Positions 34,895 to 47,466 are shown, numbered from the stretch's first letter. The stretch is 64,000 nucleotides of DNA from Xenoacremonium recifei (GCA_012184525.1 WOFQ01000076.1:1-64000); one strand, 5' to 3'. Numbers and translations: made by a program. Notes: a model not told the origin generated them from the sequence alone.

Positions 34895-36222
34895 TCTGAA
34901 TAGGCAAATGTGGATTATCGCAGTGATGTGAGGTGTTAGATATTGACCTCTTGTCTCGAGCAACAAAGTACAGAGTAAGTGCTAATAATGTAGTCGCGGC
35001 TGGGATTAATATCCCGATCACCTGCGTATTTCTTTAGAAGAAGTTATGTCCCTGGCTCTCCCCCACATTACGAAGGAGGATCATCTTCTTCCAGGATCAG
35101 AATCCTCTCATGCAAATGCACGCTGACACGCAGCGTTTACCCGCAAAAGCCATGCAACTACTTGTATCACGCTGCACCGAGTAAGTCTGTCAGCCGACAC
35201 CTTCGGCAATTCTTCACACTCGACTGAACGGGGTTGAAGATAAATTTCATTCCACTGGCACCGGTTATTGAGTATTAGTACACTGCCTTGGGGCGGACTG
35301 GTTGGGTCACTATGGAGTACGCCAGACGTATTGTGGCTTTGTTAGGCGCAGTTCCTGGAATGTGATTGCAGTTTCGTGAGAAGTTTGCTTCCCTTATTGG
35401 GCTGACTCTACGGAGGACGCGCGTTAAGACCCACCCACTATACTCAGACTCGGCCCTGTATCCCATTTGGTATTTCTGCTCCATTAGCCGCAAGGATGAT
35501 CCATGCCGCCTCAGCGATTTGTTTACCAGGCTGTACTCTGTACAGAGTGTGCCCTTTTTTTTTTTATCAAATTGTAAGATTGAGAAAACGGCGGAGACGT
35601 TGAGGCTTTTCCTAACCCTTCTTCTTCTAGCTGTCGAAGCTTTTCTACCTTTGCGCTTTATCGCATACCTTTACAGATTCCAGGCTGCCATTGTGTCTGA
35701 GCACACCACGCTACGAGATCCAGCACCCCTCAATTGTCTAAATACTGTAGTTTCAACACTGCGGCAAATGTGGAGGCTCCTGTATATCGATATGACGTGA
35801 GCATTCCATCTCGGCGTTTTCATGGCGATCGGCAAAGGCAGTCCATCACTTTAAGCAGGAGCTTAAGGTTCCTCTCAATCTGACAAATCGCTTAGAGCAT
35901 CGTTTTTCCTCTTGCTGACAGGGGGAGCGTTTTCGCAAGCACTATTGTAGTTAGTTCAAAATCGAGGACTAATCACTCTCTCATGGAATCTGCCTTGTAA
36001 CCACTGATCAAAGTAGAACTTGGAAATGAATAACAAAGTCTACACATCTGGGCAGTACACATCCTATGCCCATATCCCTTGAAGTAAAGATTATCCCCGA
36101 CTACACGCGTGATATGATAAGCAGGGAGTTCAAGTCTTGCTGCAACATAGACTAATATATTTGAGCATGAAATCTCGCTACATTCATTACAATGACCGGA
36201 TGTCTAGAGGCCGATATCTGCA
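34895..36222. other. Gap: intergenic, no supported gene
   Basis: The plus-strand 144-codon frame 35366-35800 lacks a domain and contains a poly-T-encoded Phe run; treated as chance. Otherwise nothing recognised. Confidence 0.45.
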
Positions 36223-39029
36223 TCACAGTGTCCCTAAGTAGTTCTGTAGTCTCAGGCTTTGCCAACTTATACAAACGGAAGATACTGCCATCATCATTGC
36301 TGCTGTAGGTCTTGAAATAATTAGCCTGCGGAATGTAGACAGTCCAGAAGGAGAGCTATTTTAAGATAGATACTCACGGTGTCAACTCAGACCCAAAAGG
36401 TTTGACAAGACCGGATGCGAGGGCCAGTACCACGAAATTATAGCCCATCACCCAACAGAGATTGAAGCGGATCTGTTTCATTGCTATTTTTGCAACACCG
36501 TAAACCCACGGTATAGATTCCAGTTGAGAGTTGAGTATTATGACTGCTGCTCCCGCTGCGTTAGATGCAGAGTCCCGATGAAAAGACACGCCGACGTCGG
36601 CGCAACGCAAGCTTGGTGCGTCATTTAGCCCATCTCCAACCTGCAGGGCTGGGTTAGAAACTTTTTGAAGGCACGATGAAACTAGACCGGTTCGTTGATG
36701 AACGCTGACTCACCATCGCTACAACTTGACCTGAACTTTGTAGGCATTGAATGAAGTTCAATTTGTCTACAGGCCTTGCTTCTGAGCGAAGGATGGGCAT
36801 ATTAAGAAGTTTGGAGACTCTGAGAGCCGATTCGTGTTTGTCTCCCGTTAGCTACCCCATTTTATATCAGCAAAGCTGACATATCGGAATGAGAAGATGC
36901 GTCTCACAATTCCACAGTGGTATCCTGACGATATCATTTTGTGAACCACGTTTTTGGCTTCTGATCTCACTATGTCCTGGAATGACTCAGCACAAGTTGC
37001 TACAAGGTGGACGCTGGTGCACTTACTCCAAGATAGATGGTTCCGGCGTATTTGGCATCTAGGGCTATATGGACGGCGATCATGCCATGGACTGGAAGTC
37101 TGGCAGAATGAGGCATGCCAGCCACCGACGAGTCATCGAGGTAGCGTGTACTACCAATAATGACATGGTGCCAGTCGAGGCTGTTAAGGCAGATATGTCC
37201 ACCTATACCACGTCCAGTGTCTTTCACTAATCCCTTGATCTTCTGATGTAGTTGGTTTTCTATCCAAAGATTGCCCAAATACTGAATTCCGGATCTAAAT
37301 ATTGCTCTGGCAATCGGGTTACTGGAAATTGCGTGCTCTTCAAGCGCACAAATGTACTGCCATAGCAACGCCTTGGACTCGATCCACGGGGGCTCGACAT
37401 TGAAGTTCTCAACTTCAAATGTAGCCTCTGTCAGGGTCCCAGTTTTATCGAATACAATTGTCTGGCAATCCTGCAGTTTTTGAATGGTTTGAATGCCACC
37501 AGTGATCAGTATTCCCTTCTTTCCGGCCGAAGCTGTAGATATTTCCAACAAGTCAGACCTGGCGCACACTAAGAAGACGAGTGACATACAGACTGTAGCG
37601 AGGACTGCTGATGGTATTGCAAGGCCCAGCGCACAGGGACATGCACTTGTGAGCATGGTTACTAGCCGAGATACGCTGAGTCGAAACAATTCATAATGGG
37701 TGACTGTATGCCGCAGTTTGGTTGCCTGATATACGGATGTTGCGAGAGAGAGTACCATGATGAAGGTAACGAAGTATCTCATAGCGACTTCAACAAAGTC
37801 GAAATTTCCTACGTGGGTAGAAGTTGACTCGGATGAAAGTTGAACAAGCTGAGCGTGGAAGGAATCCTCCTTGCCCTTCCGTACCACGCATCTTAACTGC
37901 TCTCCCTGGTTGAGAGTCCCGCCTAGGAGACATTCGCCGATTGACCTTTTGACCGGAAGAGACTCGCCAGTAATAACTGCCTGATTTATGAGGGATGTGC
38001 CATGCACAATGTAGCAGTCGCAAGGTACTTCAGAGAATGGTTCGATTATGATCTCGTCGGATGGCCGGAGATAATCACTTGGTACGACCTGGTAGGATAT
38101 GTGGTTATTGTTTTCTGTCTTGAGTTTGGGGGCGAAGAGATATCTACCCATACCTGTTTTGATGGATATAATGTGGCGTATTTTATCTCTGTCAAGGACT
38201 TATAGAGTCTGATGAGATATGAGGAGCCAGATCGTCTTGACAAAGCATCTAGATATCGGCCTGAGACTATAACGAGCGCTAGGCCCACTGTGTTGCTGTA
38301 ATAGACCTTCGTGTGCTGATATCTGCCCAATGTTAAATCTGTCAAAGACAAAAGTGTGCCAAGGCCCATCGACATGGAAGCAAGCGAGTTCATGTTGACA
38401 CTTCCCCCTTGAAGCCATTTCCACCCATCCTGGTGAATCCGGGAAACGCAAAAAAATTGAATGAAAATAATTATGATCAAAGAGACGGCGTGTATCAAAC
38501 CAAGTAACCATCGATCCTGAAAGGATGAGCCTTTCACAAGGGAAGTTGACCATGAAAGAAGTTGTAGAACGGTAATACCTCTCACAAGTTGAGATATTGT
38601 TGAAGAAAGGTACGAGAGTTGATCTTTTGCCTGTAGGAGTTCGAGAATTTGCTTTGGGGTCCTGACTCCAATCTCAGCGCCGTAGCCTAAGTCCCTGACA
38701 GTTCTGAGGATCAGTTCCTGATCCAGACGTTCGCCGTCTGATATCACGCTTGCTTGCTGCAGAGCCAGCGAGACTCGGACCTTACTCACGCCCTCAAGTT
38801 TTAAGATTGCGTCCTCGACGGCGGTGGAACAGGCGGAACATGTGAGACCGTCAAGCGACAGCAGGACAGCGAGAGGGTCCGAACTGGAAGATTCGGTGCC
38901 AGATGTTGTGATTTTGGCTGCTGAGGAGTCTCCATCGTCATTGTACCGAATTTCCTCATCAAGATCAAGGAATTGACAGGCTTTCACTAATTGCCCGACG
39001 CAGAAGGCTGCGATGTAGCAACAGGCCAT
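36223..39029 (-). CDS. P1B-type copper-transporting ATPase
   Basis: Seven exons on the minus strand: 39029-38154, 38088-37590, 37532-37027, 36985-36908, 36851-36714, 36640-36378, 36325-36223; 820 residues. The 57-nt intron at 37589-37533 is in frame but has GTATGT, a CTGAC branch and ACAG, and its removal restores family spacing before GILITGG. Domains in order: one heavy-metal-associated domain with GLTCSACSTA (C64, C67), membrane helices, actuator TGES (about 332-335), CPC metal-site helix LTSACPCALGLAIP (C442, C444), phosphorylation motif DKTGT (D487), nucleotide-binding domain, LTGD, GDGLNDAP hinge, and two last helices. The usual HP dipeptide appears as SSNPIARA, so the His is Asn. The family pumps Cu+ out of the cytosol (plasma membrane or secretory pathway), giving copper resistance or cuproenzyme loading. 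Upstream N-terminal exons are possible. Confidence 0.88.
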
Positions 39030-40259
39030 ACCTCATGAAACAAGAACCGTAGGCTTATTGTAATGAAAACGTTGTAGATGTCCGGGGTCAAGAATGAAAT
39101 GCTTCTGAGGCATTCAAATTAGGTACTGCTGTTTTCTTTCAAAGGAGGGGAAAAGACTACAGTTAGTGTATTGGGTCAGTCTGAAGATGTGCTGGACTAA
39201 AAAAAGAGGGAGCTTGAACACGTAATTCGCACTGTAGGACCGCGACGGGAAGCGTCTCCACATAACTCATAAAAAAGCGATTGAGAAATTAGCCTCGCTC
39301 GTTCCGCAACGCGGACCGTCAATGACCTAAGCTAGAAGTGGCAATGTGCCACATATTCCATCTGTAGTCGTGGATTACGTTCGGCTTATCATATTCGGGG
39401 GTTTTCTGATAAGCCGAATAATACGGAGTAGAGGACGCCTTGTTGCAGATGTTATGCCAGTGATACACAGAGTGAGAAGCCCAGTTCATATACCTCCCCA
39501 AAGCCCTGCGGCCCGGAAGCTAAATTTGAGAGAACTATCTGACCTTTACTGCTTTAAAGACTATTTAAAGGTTCGTAAGGACGTTCGATATTTACCTACT
39601 GATGTCTCTTCCAATGATAGTTCTTATTTGCATCCCCGCCGGTTTCCATTGAAACTTTCGATACCCTTCTATTGGTCTCATTCATGAAGGATTACTCGCA
39701 ATAATGTATTCCTCAGAGAGATCACACAAAGTCGTAATAATCCAACTAGGGGATGTGTTGTTTGTGGATTAGAGGAGATTTGTCTTGTTGAAATCACTGT
39801 CGGGAAATAAGCACTTCGGTTTGGGGAGGTAACAGCTCGACTCACATTGTCACAATGTGAAGATTGAAGTGGATTTAACACAGCTTTGCTAATCAGTCCA
39901 GGTACGCACTATAGAGATTGCTTAGATATAATGACCAGCTACTGCTGAGAAGATATCGAGGTGTTCTTGGGAGGGGCGATAATCGGGTTTCCGATTGTAG
40001 TACTAAATAACACGATCTCCCGCAAAGGCGTCGAGGAAGTCGCCTCTTGAGCTAGCAAGTATTTCTTCGTCTTTCTCCGGATTTTATTGTACGCTTGATA
40101 CTAATAGACTGTCAATTACTGTCCATATCACCCACTGTCGGGTCTCGCTGCCTTGCTGAGTACGCTGGAAAGATGCTGCGGACCTGCGATAGCATCTGCC
40201 GTCGAGCCACCATTAACCGAAGTGAAACTAACAGGACCCTTTCAATATAGTAGAGTCAT
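39030..40259. other. Gap: intergenic, no supported gene; contains a hairpin
   Basis: Copper-ATPase promoter side. A 12-bp perfect inverted repeat (TTCGGCTTATCA at 39380-39391 and its complement at 39407-39418) and a TACGGAGTA motif (39422) lie here. Short frames have no domain. Confidence 0.45.
39380..39418. repeat. Short perfect inverted repeat (12-bp arms, 15-nt loop)
   Basis: TTCGGCTTATCA (39380-39391) and TGATAAGCCGAA (39407-39418) are exact complements. It lies 350 bp upstream of the copper ATPase start. Could be a solo element end or a protein site; no second copy was noticed. Confidence 0.6.
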
Positions 40260-41473
40260 ATGAACCATTCATTTCCGATGGCTTCTGCGGCTTGATTGGT
40301 TCAATGCTGTCCAGGCTTGTACAAACTGTCGTTCCTTTGACATGGTGAATCTCTAGTTCACCTCTGGTAAGAACACAGCCACTCGAACATCTCTTTTAAA
40401 AAAATATCTTTAGACATGGTTCATCCATAATCTGGCTTGGGCTATCGGATTCCTAATAACATCGGCTTTGCCGCATCGGTAAGTGTGCCCGACAAGATGT
40501 TCGGATGTCTTCTGGCGCAGTCCGAGCAACCCTTCCCAAGGAAGCTATCTTTGCCGGAAGAACTATGTGTCTGACACCTGAAGCCATAGATTGTTGTGCC
40601 CCTGCCTTTTTCCATTGCATTGTACTCGTCATGAAATTTTTAACTGCTTTCTGCCACGTGAGTTCTGTCGTTATGCCGTCGGATGTCTTCTCTAAAAGAA
40701 ACTGGATGCGATATTTGAGGAAAGGGCGTCTGCTCTTTTTGGGGTCTAATCCGTGCTATTCCAAACCAGAAAACCCTAAAGGACAAACTAGCGTATAAAC
40801 ATAGCCTCTTTGCTGCAGGAGCATCAGTATCACCATCCTCAATGCAAAGTCTTCGATAGACGATGAATAGCTGAAAATTGTTTTTGCCTATGGGATGACA
40901 GAAGTGAGTTCCGTTACCTTTATTACATCGCTCGATTCCATAGTTGAAATGCTTAGCACTATAAAAAGGGTGCTCCCGCATTCTGGGGCTAACGTCATCG
41001 TTCAACGCGGCCAAATTGCAAATAGGAGTGGAAAGGTGAGACATACACACCCAGTTTTGCATTGCGTAAAGGCTATTGGAATTGCGTGTCCAAACAGTAG
41101 GTGATAATGAAACCCGTATGAGAACGGTATCATCAGGATACATATCGGAGACGAAGGCTTCATCGACACTAAGGGGATACGGACAAGTCACTAGTCGAGT
41201 AAATGGAATATCCAATTATCCGTGATAATTGTTTTCACCCCTTTCACTCAATTCGGCATGAGGATACCACTCCGGCATCATTTATATAGTTTAGGGAGCG
41301 AGAATATCTCGGCAGTGAAAGCTGAGCATTGTTTGACACAGTATCCTGCCGTCGAAAAAAGCTGCGTCGTTAGTTTGGAAGACTACAAGTATGGGGAAGC
41401 TGTAGAATGCTTCCTAAAGACCAGCATGGAACGTATGGAACATGAGCTTTCGAGTGACGAGATACGTGATTAG
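40260..41473 (+). pseudogene. Ruined AMP-binding acyl-CoA ligase gene
   Basis: Pieces of one adenylate-forming enzyme appear in order across different frames: a degenerate P-loop region FTSG...ATRTSL near 40365-40400 (preceded by an in-frame TAG in place of the expected residue), CCAPAFFHCIVLVMKFLTAF near 40590-40650 (family: CCxPLFHCFGLVMG), SSVVMPSDVF, then EVSSVTFITSLDSIVEML and TIKRVLPHSGANVI with RGQIANRSG near 40900-41035, and the C-terminal subdomain ENISAVKAEHCLTQYPAVEK with CVVSLEDYKYGEAVECFLK at 41300-41425. Many stops and frameshifts separate them, too many for introns. Such enzymes activate fatty or aromatic acids as acyl-AMP and load CoA. Clearly inactive. It lies just left of the regulator/transporter and Ldi cluster. 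Confidence 0.8.
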
Positions 41474-42469
41474 GGTTCGCAGAAGTTCGTCCGTATCAAG
41501 GGGCCCAAACTTATCTTCAGGGTAGGTGAACAGGGTGGAGATCCTAAAAATGCGAAAACAGGGAACGGGAAATATCAGAACTATCTCGCACGTGCATCCG
41601 GAAATTCTCTGATGAAAAGTAGAGACTCTAAACTTTACATAAGTAAAGCTAGCACGTGTCATAGCAGCAGGTACTGACACTGGTAGAATGGAGGAGTCTT
41701 TTTAGTAGGTTGCAAACCCGTGGACTTCAAATGTCAAGGGAAAAAAAAAGAAAAGAAAAAAAAAGAACGAGGTGAAGCTATGGCTTGGCGGCTTGGACGT
41801 GAAGAAGTCTACCAAGAATAGCAAGCATCGTGAATGATGACGGGGAAACGGCAAGGGGGAGACAAGAAAGAGGGGAAGGAGGTAGGGGAAATGTAAATCC
41901 GAACATGAGCGAATAGGAAACCCGGATGACGAGTCGAGCTGAATATGGCCAGATATGCTAGGGAGTACTACTAGAACTAATCGAGGTGATCTAGCCCCAA
42001 AACAGCAGTTATCAACTGTCGGTGGGGGACGCTGTCGTACGAGTGAACGAATGGTATGCCTAGCGTTCGTGAAGTGAAACTACCGACGTCGGAAGCTCCC
42101 CGAGCATGGTATCGCGGCACACCTCTCGTAACGCGGACAGGAGACAGGACAGCATCGATTGCGAGATTTGCTGCACCAGAATGACGGCAAGCACGAGTCA
42201 TGGCCCTTGAGTTGCCCCAGTCCCAGTTTCCGGGTCCTCTTGCGGATTACCTTCTGATACCACGTTCGCGCGGAGGAGCAGGATGCCGATCTCCCCCACT
42301 TCTGTCCATGATGCCCAAGATGGTGGCGAAATCCCCGGACTCAAGGCACCCGGCTCGTGACCTACCCCGCAAACACTAGGGCAGTTAGCAGCGGCGTCTG
42401 GAGTAGGAGGGAGCTCTTTTCCCGTCCTCTTCCACGCCTCTCAACAAACATTAATCGTGTGGTATAACG
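41474..42469. other. Gap: promoter region of the second Zn2Cys6 regulator
   Basis: Contains an A-rich tract (41740-41770) and a purine-rich stretch (41830-41890). No gene recognised. The last few hundred bases before 42470 are GC-rich. Confidence 0.5.
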
Positions 42470-44895
42470 ATGAACTCGACTCGACACCTCCAGCCCGCGG
42501 GGGACGTGTGGCCTCAGCACCCCGAGCAGTCGAAGAGCAATATCCGCCGTATCCGACAGGCTTGTACAAATTGCCGGTAGGTCTCTCCCTTCCCAGCCAT
42601 CGGCCCAGCCATCGGCGCTCGGATTGCTGACCTTGTGCCTTGTATCCCAGACATCGGAAAACGAAGTGCTCGGGCGAGCGACCGAGATGCATTAACTGTC
42701 GCCGAGTCGATCGAGTTTGCCAATACGAACCCTACGCAGCGTCCATCTCAGCCACTGGTGGTGGCCCGCAGAGCCAGAGTAGCTCTTCTGGTCCAAGGAA
42801 ACCAGGAGCAGTTAACGTGAGGACGTTTCGAAATCTGTTACGGACGCAGCTAACGAACAACCAGGCGGAATTGCTGAATCGAATCAATACCATAGAGTCT
42901 CAACTCGCACAACTTAGTGGGCAAGGGCAGAGCCTATCCAACCCCTCCATGTCTGAGTTCCTCCCCCTTCGATAACCACCCCTACGCTATCCTAACGTGG
43001 AATTAATGCAGTCAAATCCACAATGGACATCAGTCATCCCTACACGAAGTTCCCACGACTTTGGCATTCCCAGAGCCATCGTTTGATCTTCAAGAGTCAG
43101 GGTCGCCGCCTGACCAGCGCCGGTTTTCGGCGTCGATGCCGCATCCTTCGGATTTCGCATCTTCCAATGCATCGTGAGTGAATGGATCCCTGAGCCCATC
43201 CTCCAAACCGCGCCTAACATGTCCCTAAAGCAGGTTCAATACACTACCTCCACACTCTGTCATGCAGTCACTTATTGACACATATTTTCTGCACTCCCAC
43301 AACCAGCCGTACTCTTATTTTCAGGAGCAAAGCTTTCGAGACCGGTTAGCCTACGGGTTGTTACCCAAATGTCTAGTTTTCGCTGTTCTTGCCTCGGCGT
43401 TAAGGTTCTCGGATAATGAATACTTCAGAGGCAGGGTGCAGGAAGCCATTGAGGCATACGCACGGGAAGCTTGGTTATCGGTTCTCAACGATCATATGAC
43501 TGCTGAAAACTGTCCTAATCTACATGTGGCCCAAGCGACAAATATTTTGGCCATTGTCGACTTCACTGGTAAGCCGCCGAGCGAGGATGCAAATACGTGA
43601 ACCATTCTCTAACTATCTTCCAGCCGGCCGCACGAGTTCAGGCTGGCTAAAAATCGGGTTAGCCGTCCGAATTGCCCAGGACTTGGGACTGATGATGGAA
43701 CCAAAGAGCACACTTCCAGCGATTGAGAAAGAAGAGCGACGCCGAGCGTTTTGGTCGATCTACCTACTCGATAAGCTCGTTTCATGCGGACAGGGCCGAC
43801 CCCCAGCTATCTCCGACAACGATTGTCACCTTCAGTTGCCTTGCGACCAAGAGTCGTTTACAAACGGATCAGTGAACAGAACCGTGACTTTGCACAAACT
43901 TTCAAATTGGAATACAGAGTCGGAAAGCGTCAAGGGTACCTTTGCACTCACGATTTTGGCGGCATCCACACTTGGGCGATGTGTCCGGTACAGTTTACAT
44001 CAATGCGAAGCGGATGATGCCCTGCCGTGGGATTCCAGGTCCGAGTTCTCGTCCGTCAACTCGGATCTACTTCTTGTAGAACACCATCTACAATCGGAGA
44101 ATTGCCCGATCACAGACATCGTAGATCGATATAAGAAGGCAGATGGGACTCCAGATCATCAAGCGGTGTCGCACGTCGTTTTTGCGTGGGTCATCTTTCA
44201 TCTCTGCCACTGTCTCCTAAATCATCCTTTTCTTCTTCAACTGCGCTTGGCAAAGCTAAAGTGCAGAATACCATCGACGTTCTGGGCCAGTGCTTTGCAC
44301 GCAAGTCGAGTAAACTCCCTCCGCCTTGTGGAAATGCTGAACAATGCAGCTGCGGCAGGCTGCCATGTTCAGTCTTCTTTCTATGTCTATGCGATTTCCG
44401 TTGCAGGGAGTATCCTATCGATGAGCAGTCATTCTGAACCAAAGGACAACTCAGAATATTTAAAGGGATACCAAGAGGCACTTCAAACCCTGGACCATTT
44501 GGGCCAAGCATGGGAGCATGCATCAAAAATGGTTGGTGTTGTCAAGTTATTCCGCAAAAGCATGCACAGTTGGCTAATCTATGTGTGTCTCCTAGCATAT
44601 TCAACTTCTATTATTTGATGCACATGGCCCAGAGTTGTCCAGGATCTTAGATCTTCCCGGCGGATCTGGTGTTGACCCCAGGCTAGAGCCGATTTTCTGG
44701 TCAATGTTGAACTACGACACCATGTGCAATCCTGAATCTACAGAGACACTCCTTGGATCCATCGTTCCTGACGACATGACCATTTCCAACTCTCTTGGCC
44801 TTGATATTGGATATGGTACGGAGCATGATTGTTCCTCCAATCTGCTTTCTGATGTTAACGGGGCCATGAGTCCAGGGTATTTTGTGTCACTTTGA
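42470..44895 (+). CDS. Zn2Cys6 transcription factor with Fungal_trans domain
   Basis: Six exons: 42470-42576, 42651-42956, 43012-43173, 43234-43568, 43624-44531, 44596-44895; 705 residues. The zinc cluster is split by intron 1: C32-x2-C35-x6-C42-x6-C49-x2-C52-x6-C59, with ACTNCRHRKTKC. Then a Gln/Ser linker and a short predicted coiled coil (LLRTQLTNNQAELLNRINTIESQLAQL, about 85-115) suited to dimer formation. The middle-homology (Fungal_trans, PF04082-type) region covers about 210-450, with SLIDTYFLHSHNQPYSYFQE, SSGWLKIGLAVRIAQDLGLM and RRRAFWSIYLLDKL. Donors at 42957 (GTTCCT) and 44532 (GTTGGT) are not consensus; they were chosen to keep the frame. By position it could control the neighbouring GPR1-type transporter and the Ldi/dehydrogenase cluster; unproven. 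Confidence 0.87.
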
Positions 44896-45599
44896 ATCGG
44901 CTACAGATGAAAATGTTCAAGGTCAAATGAAACTACCACCGTATGTAAAAACCTGGATTAGCTGTAATTTGTATCTTCTGCCGGCTTTGATGGTGGAATG
45001 CCGGTCGTATAGCACGTTGGCACTCACGGTTCCTGAATCTGGGTTCTCGAGCTTGAAGCCCCATATCCATAATAAATAACGTCAGGCGTTCGATCGCTGG
45101 CAGTGTTCATCTCGTAGACGGAAGTTATTGGCCATAACTGCTTACTGTCATTTTTTGAACATCATTTTTGCTAGGACCATATGGCCAATCTGTCTTCCAT
45201 ATGGATCAGAGCAGCAGAGCATTCCTTCCCCGTCCTGATTCCGCTCCCGCTCCCCGCGTTCCCCGCGTTTCCCCCCGGACCGCCAAGGGTTCGGGACTGG
45301 AAGCCATAGGTCCATTCCCACGTCGGTCCTTCGGATCCATAGACAGAATCTGGTCCTTTGTCGTCCTATCCTGGTGCTCTAAACTATCGTGCATACGTGT
45401 AGCCCGTATACAAGTCTCGGTCCGAAACCATATCTTGCTGTCCGTCAGCAGTAAGACATCAATTTCAAGAAATCTACAATATGCCTAGTACTTTGGCTGT
45501 CAAAATTCGCAACAAGAGAGTTTCCCCCATCATTATCTATCATTAGACGATATCTTTATTTCATTCTTCTCTTGCAGCTTCAGTACACTGCCTCCCACG
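44896..45599. other. Gap: between regulator and GPR1-type transporter
   Basis: Promoter and 5' leader of the transporter; C/T-rich near 45230-45280 and again just before the start at 45600. No gene seen. Confidence 0.55.
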
Positions 45600-46663
45600 A
45601 TGGCTGCTTACGACTTTGAAGAAGCCAGCACGCAACATGACCTTTCAGACCCCGAGAAGACTCGGTCTGATGCCCTTCAGAAAATACGCACCGCTGGAAG
45701 TGTAAACATCAGTTCAGAGCTGTTCGAAAAACTCTATCTTTCTCCCCCGAAGCAAGTGAAGGGTGATCTCCGAAAGACTTTCGGTAACCCGACGCCTATG
45801 TAAGGGTTTCTCGCCGCATTTATGTTCTCTTTTTGACATGTGCTAGGGCGTTGGTGGGGTTTCTATTGTGCCTCATGCCTCTCTCCTGCGCATTGATGGG
45901 CTGGAGAGGCGCCGGAAGTTTCAATGCAGCCATAATGTGTGTCTATCTCCGTTGTATTTCAATAAGTTTTAAAATTAACAGTGAGATCAGCCCTGTGTAT
46001 TTTTTCATGGGAGGTATTTTGATGTTTCTAAGCGGACTACTGGAGTGGGTTCTTGGAAATACCTTCCCATCAACCGTCTTCTGCAGCTTTGGGTGCTTCT
46101 GGTTCTCTTTTGGAGGCGTCCTCTGTCCTAGCTTCTCTGCATATGGTTTTTATGCACCCTCAGGGGCAGAGACTTCGGCTGAAGGGCTTACTACACCGGG
46201 GTTCAATGCCAGTCTCGGTAATACCCTTCCTGGAATATTCGGTAATTCGAACTAATCATCTTTACCAACAGGGTGGTGGCTTTTGACAATGGGAATACTT
46301 GCAATCGTCTATCTCGTGTGCTCCCTTCGAACCAATATTGTCTTTGTCTATATTTTCTTTAGTTTAATCCCTGCATTTGCACAGCTCACTGCAGCGTTTT
46401 GGCTACAGGCTCAAGACTATACCGGAAACGCAAATATTGTCGGCAAACTCTTTGTTGTAAGTGCCTTTCATATAGAAACTAGAAAGATGCCAAGGTTGAC
46501 ATATTTCCAGGGCGCTGGAGCATGTTTGTTCACGACATGCTTTGCTGGATGGTACATTCTTTTAGCTATACTTTTTGCGGACGTTGATTTTCCAATCCAA
46601 CTCCCCGTCGGTGATCTGTCAAGCATAGTGAAAGGGCATAGCGCCGCAGCCAAGAAGCATTAA
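45600..46663 (+). CDS. GPR1/FUN34/YaaH-family (acetate-type) transporter
   Basis: Five exons: 45600-45799, 45847-45936, 45991-46217, 46272-46456, 46511-46663; 284 residues, the normal family size. The cytosolic N-terminus leads to FGNPTPMALVGFLL (family NPAPLGL motif, residues about 62-75, across intron 1), followed by six helices: ALVGFLLCLMPLSCALMG, PVYFFMGGILMFLSGLLEWV, STVFCSFGCFWFSFGGVL, GWWLLTMGILAIVYLVCSL, IFFSLIPAFAQLTAAFWL, and a last helix ACLFTTCFAGWYILLAILFA. The family moves acetate/succinate or ammonium across the plasma membrane and is usually induced by poor carbon sources. Located between a Zn2Cys6 regulator and the ALDH of the Ldi cluster, so it may export or recapture a short acid from that pathway; inference only. 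Confidence 0.92.
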
Positions 46664-47466
46664 CTTCCGTGAAAAGCTGCCTTATGTTCTAGGCTGAGGA
46701 TTCGTCAGTGGAGGAGCCATGGAAGTCTAATAAAAGACGCCGATTGAGGCAGTTGATCTCTTCTAGGCATCAACTGCACTCATACCTAGAATTTGTTAGA
46801 CTGTTAGGGGGTTTACCGAGTAACAATTGACGCGCGAGTAGTTTTACTTAGAGTTTGAGGGGGAGGGGAATACATTCTTTTCAAGAAGAAGGAAAAAATG
46901 TTTTAAGTCTATCTCTCGTCGAAATCATCAAAATGTCGTTTCAACATAGCTAGACAGCCGGAAGAAACAAGGCTGCACGTAGGTGACACGGATTGACCAC
47001 ACTACCTCAGCTATAAGCACGCAGCATCCTAGATGCCGGAGGAGAGACTAAAAGATCAAAGCACCTTACCCCTTGTGGCAATAGATGCAATAGATACCTG
47101 TTCAAAGTCCGACTTAGCTGTCGAACAGATCCTTGACAACAAGATTCCGTCCCGTTGGTCTCTCCGCTATGGCAACGGAATACGGAATCACCCGTGTTTT
47201 GCCCTGCCACTTGTTCCCCGCATGGACGAGTATCCGTAGCAAGGAGAGAAGAACGGTCCGCCCAGGAAACGGGAATGGTCCATCCAATCGGAGATTGTTG
47301 CGCCCGTAGTGAAGAGCCCACTACACCATCGGACCGCTTCCAACCCGCACAACAAGCTTCGTTATAATTACTGCCGATCTGGGACTCCTAAGCAATGATT
47401 GTTCGAGATGCTACGAACTTCTCAAGGTCCGTACTGAGTGTTTCTCTTAATTTAATCACCCTCAAG
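46664..47466. other. Gap: promoter region of the aldehyde dehydrogenase
   Basis: No gene recognised. Contains ACCATCGGACCGCTT (47325-47339), 128 bp before the ATG and repeated exactly at 49719-49733. Confidence 0.55.
47325..47339. promoter_or_regulatory. Candidate CGGACCG-type regulator site upstream of ALDH
   Basis: The 15-mer ACCATCGGACCGCTT contains CGG and CCG half-sites around a single A. An exact second copy is at 49719-49733 and the GCGGACCGC core recurs twice in the ADH/Ldi promoter. Zn2Cys6 proteins commonly bind CGG/CCG pairs. Binding not shown. Confidence 0.35.

Noticed and set aside
35366..35800. 144-codon plus-strand frame with hydrophobic stretches
   Set aside because: The hydrophobic part comes from T-rich tracts; no family pattern.
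37533..37589. 19-residue insertion in the copper ATPase before GILITGG
   Set aside because: It has good intron signals and its removal restores family spacing; treated as an in-frame intron.
40640..41215. 191-codon minus-strand frame
   Set aside because: The plus strand here carries ordered pieces of an acyl-CoA ligase; the minus frame is a shadow of it.
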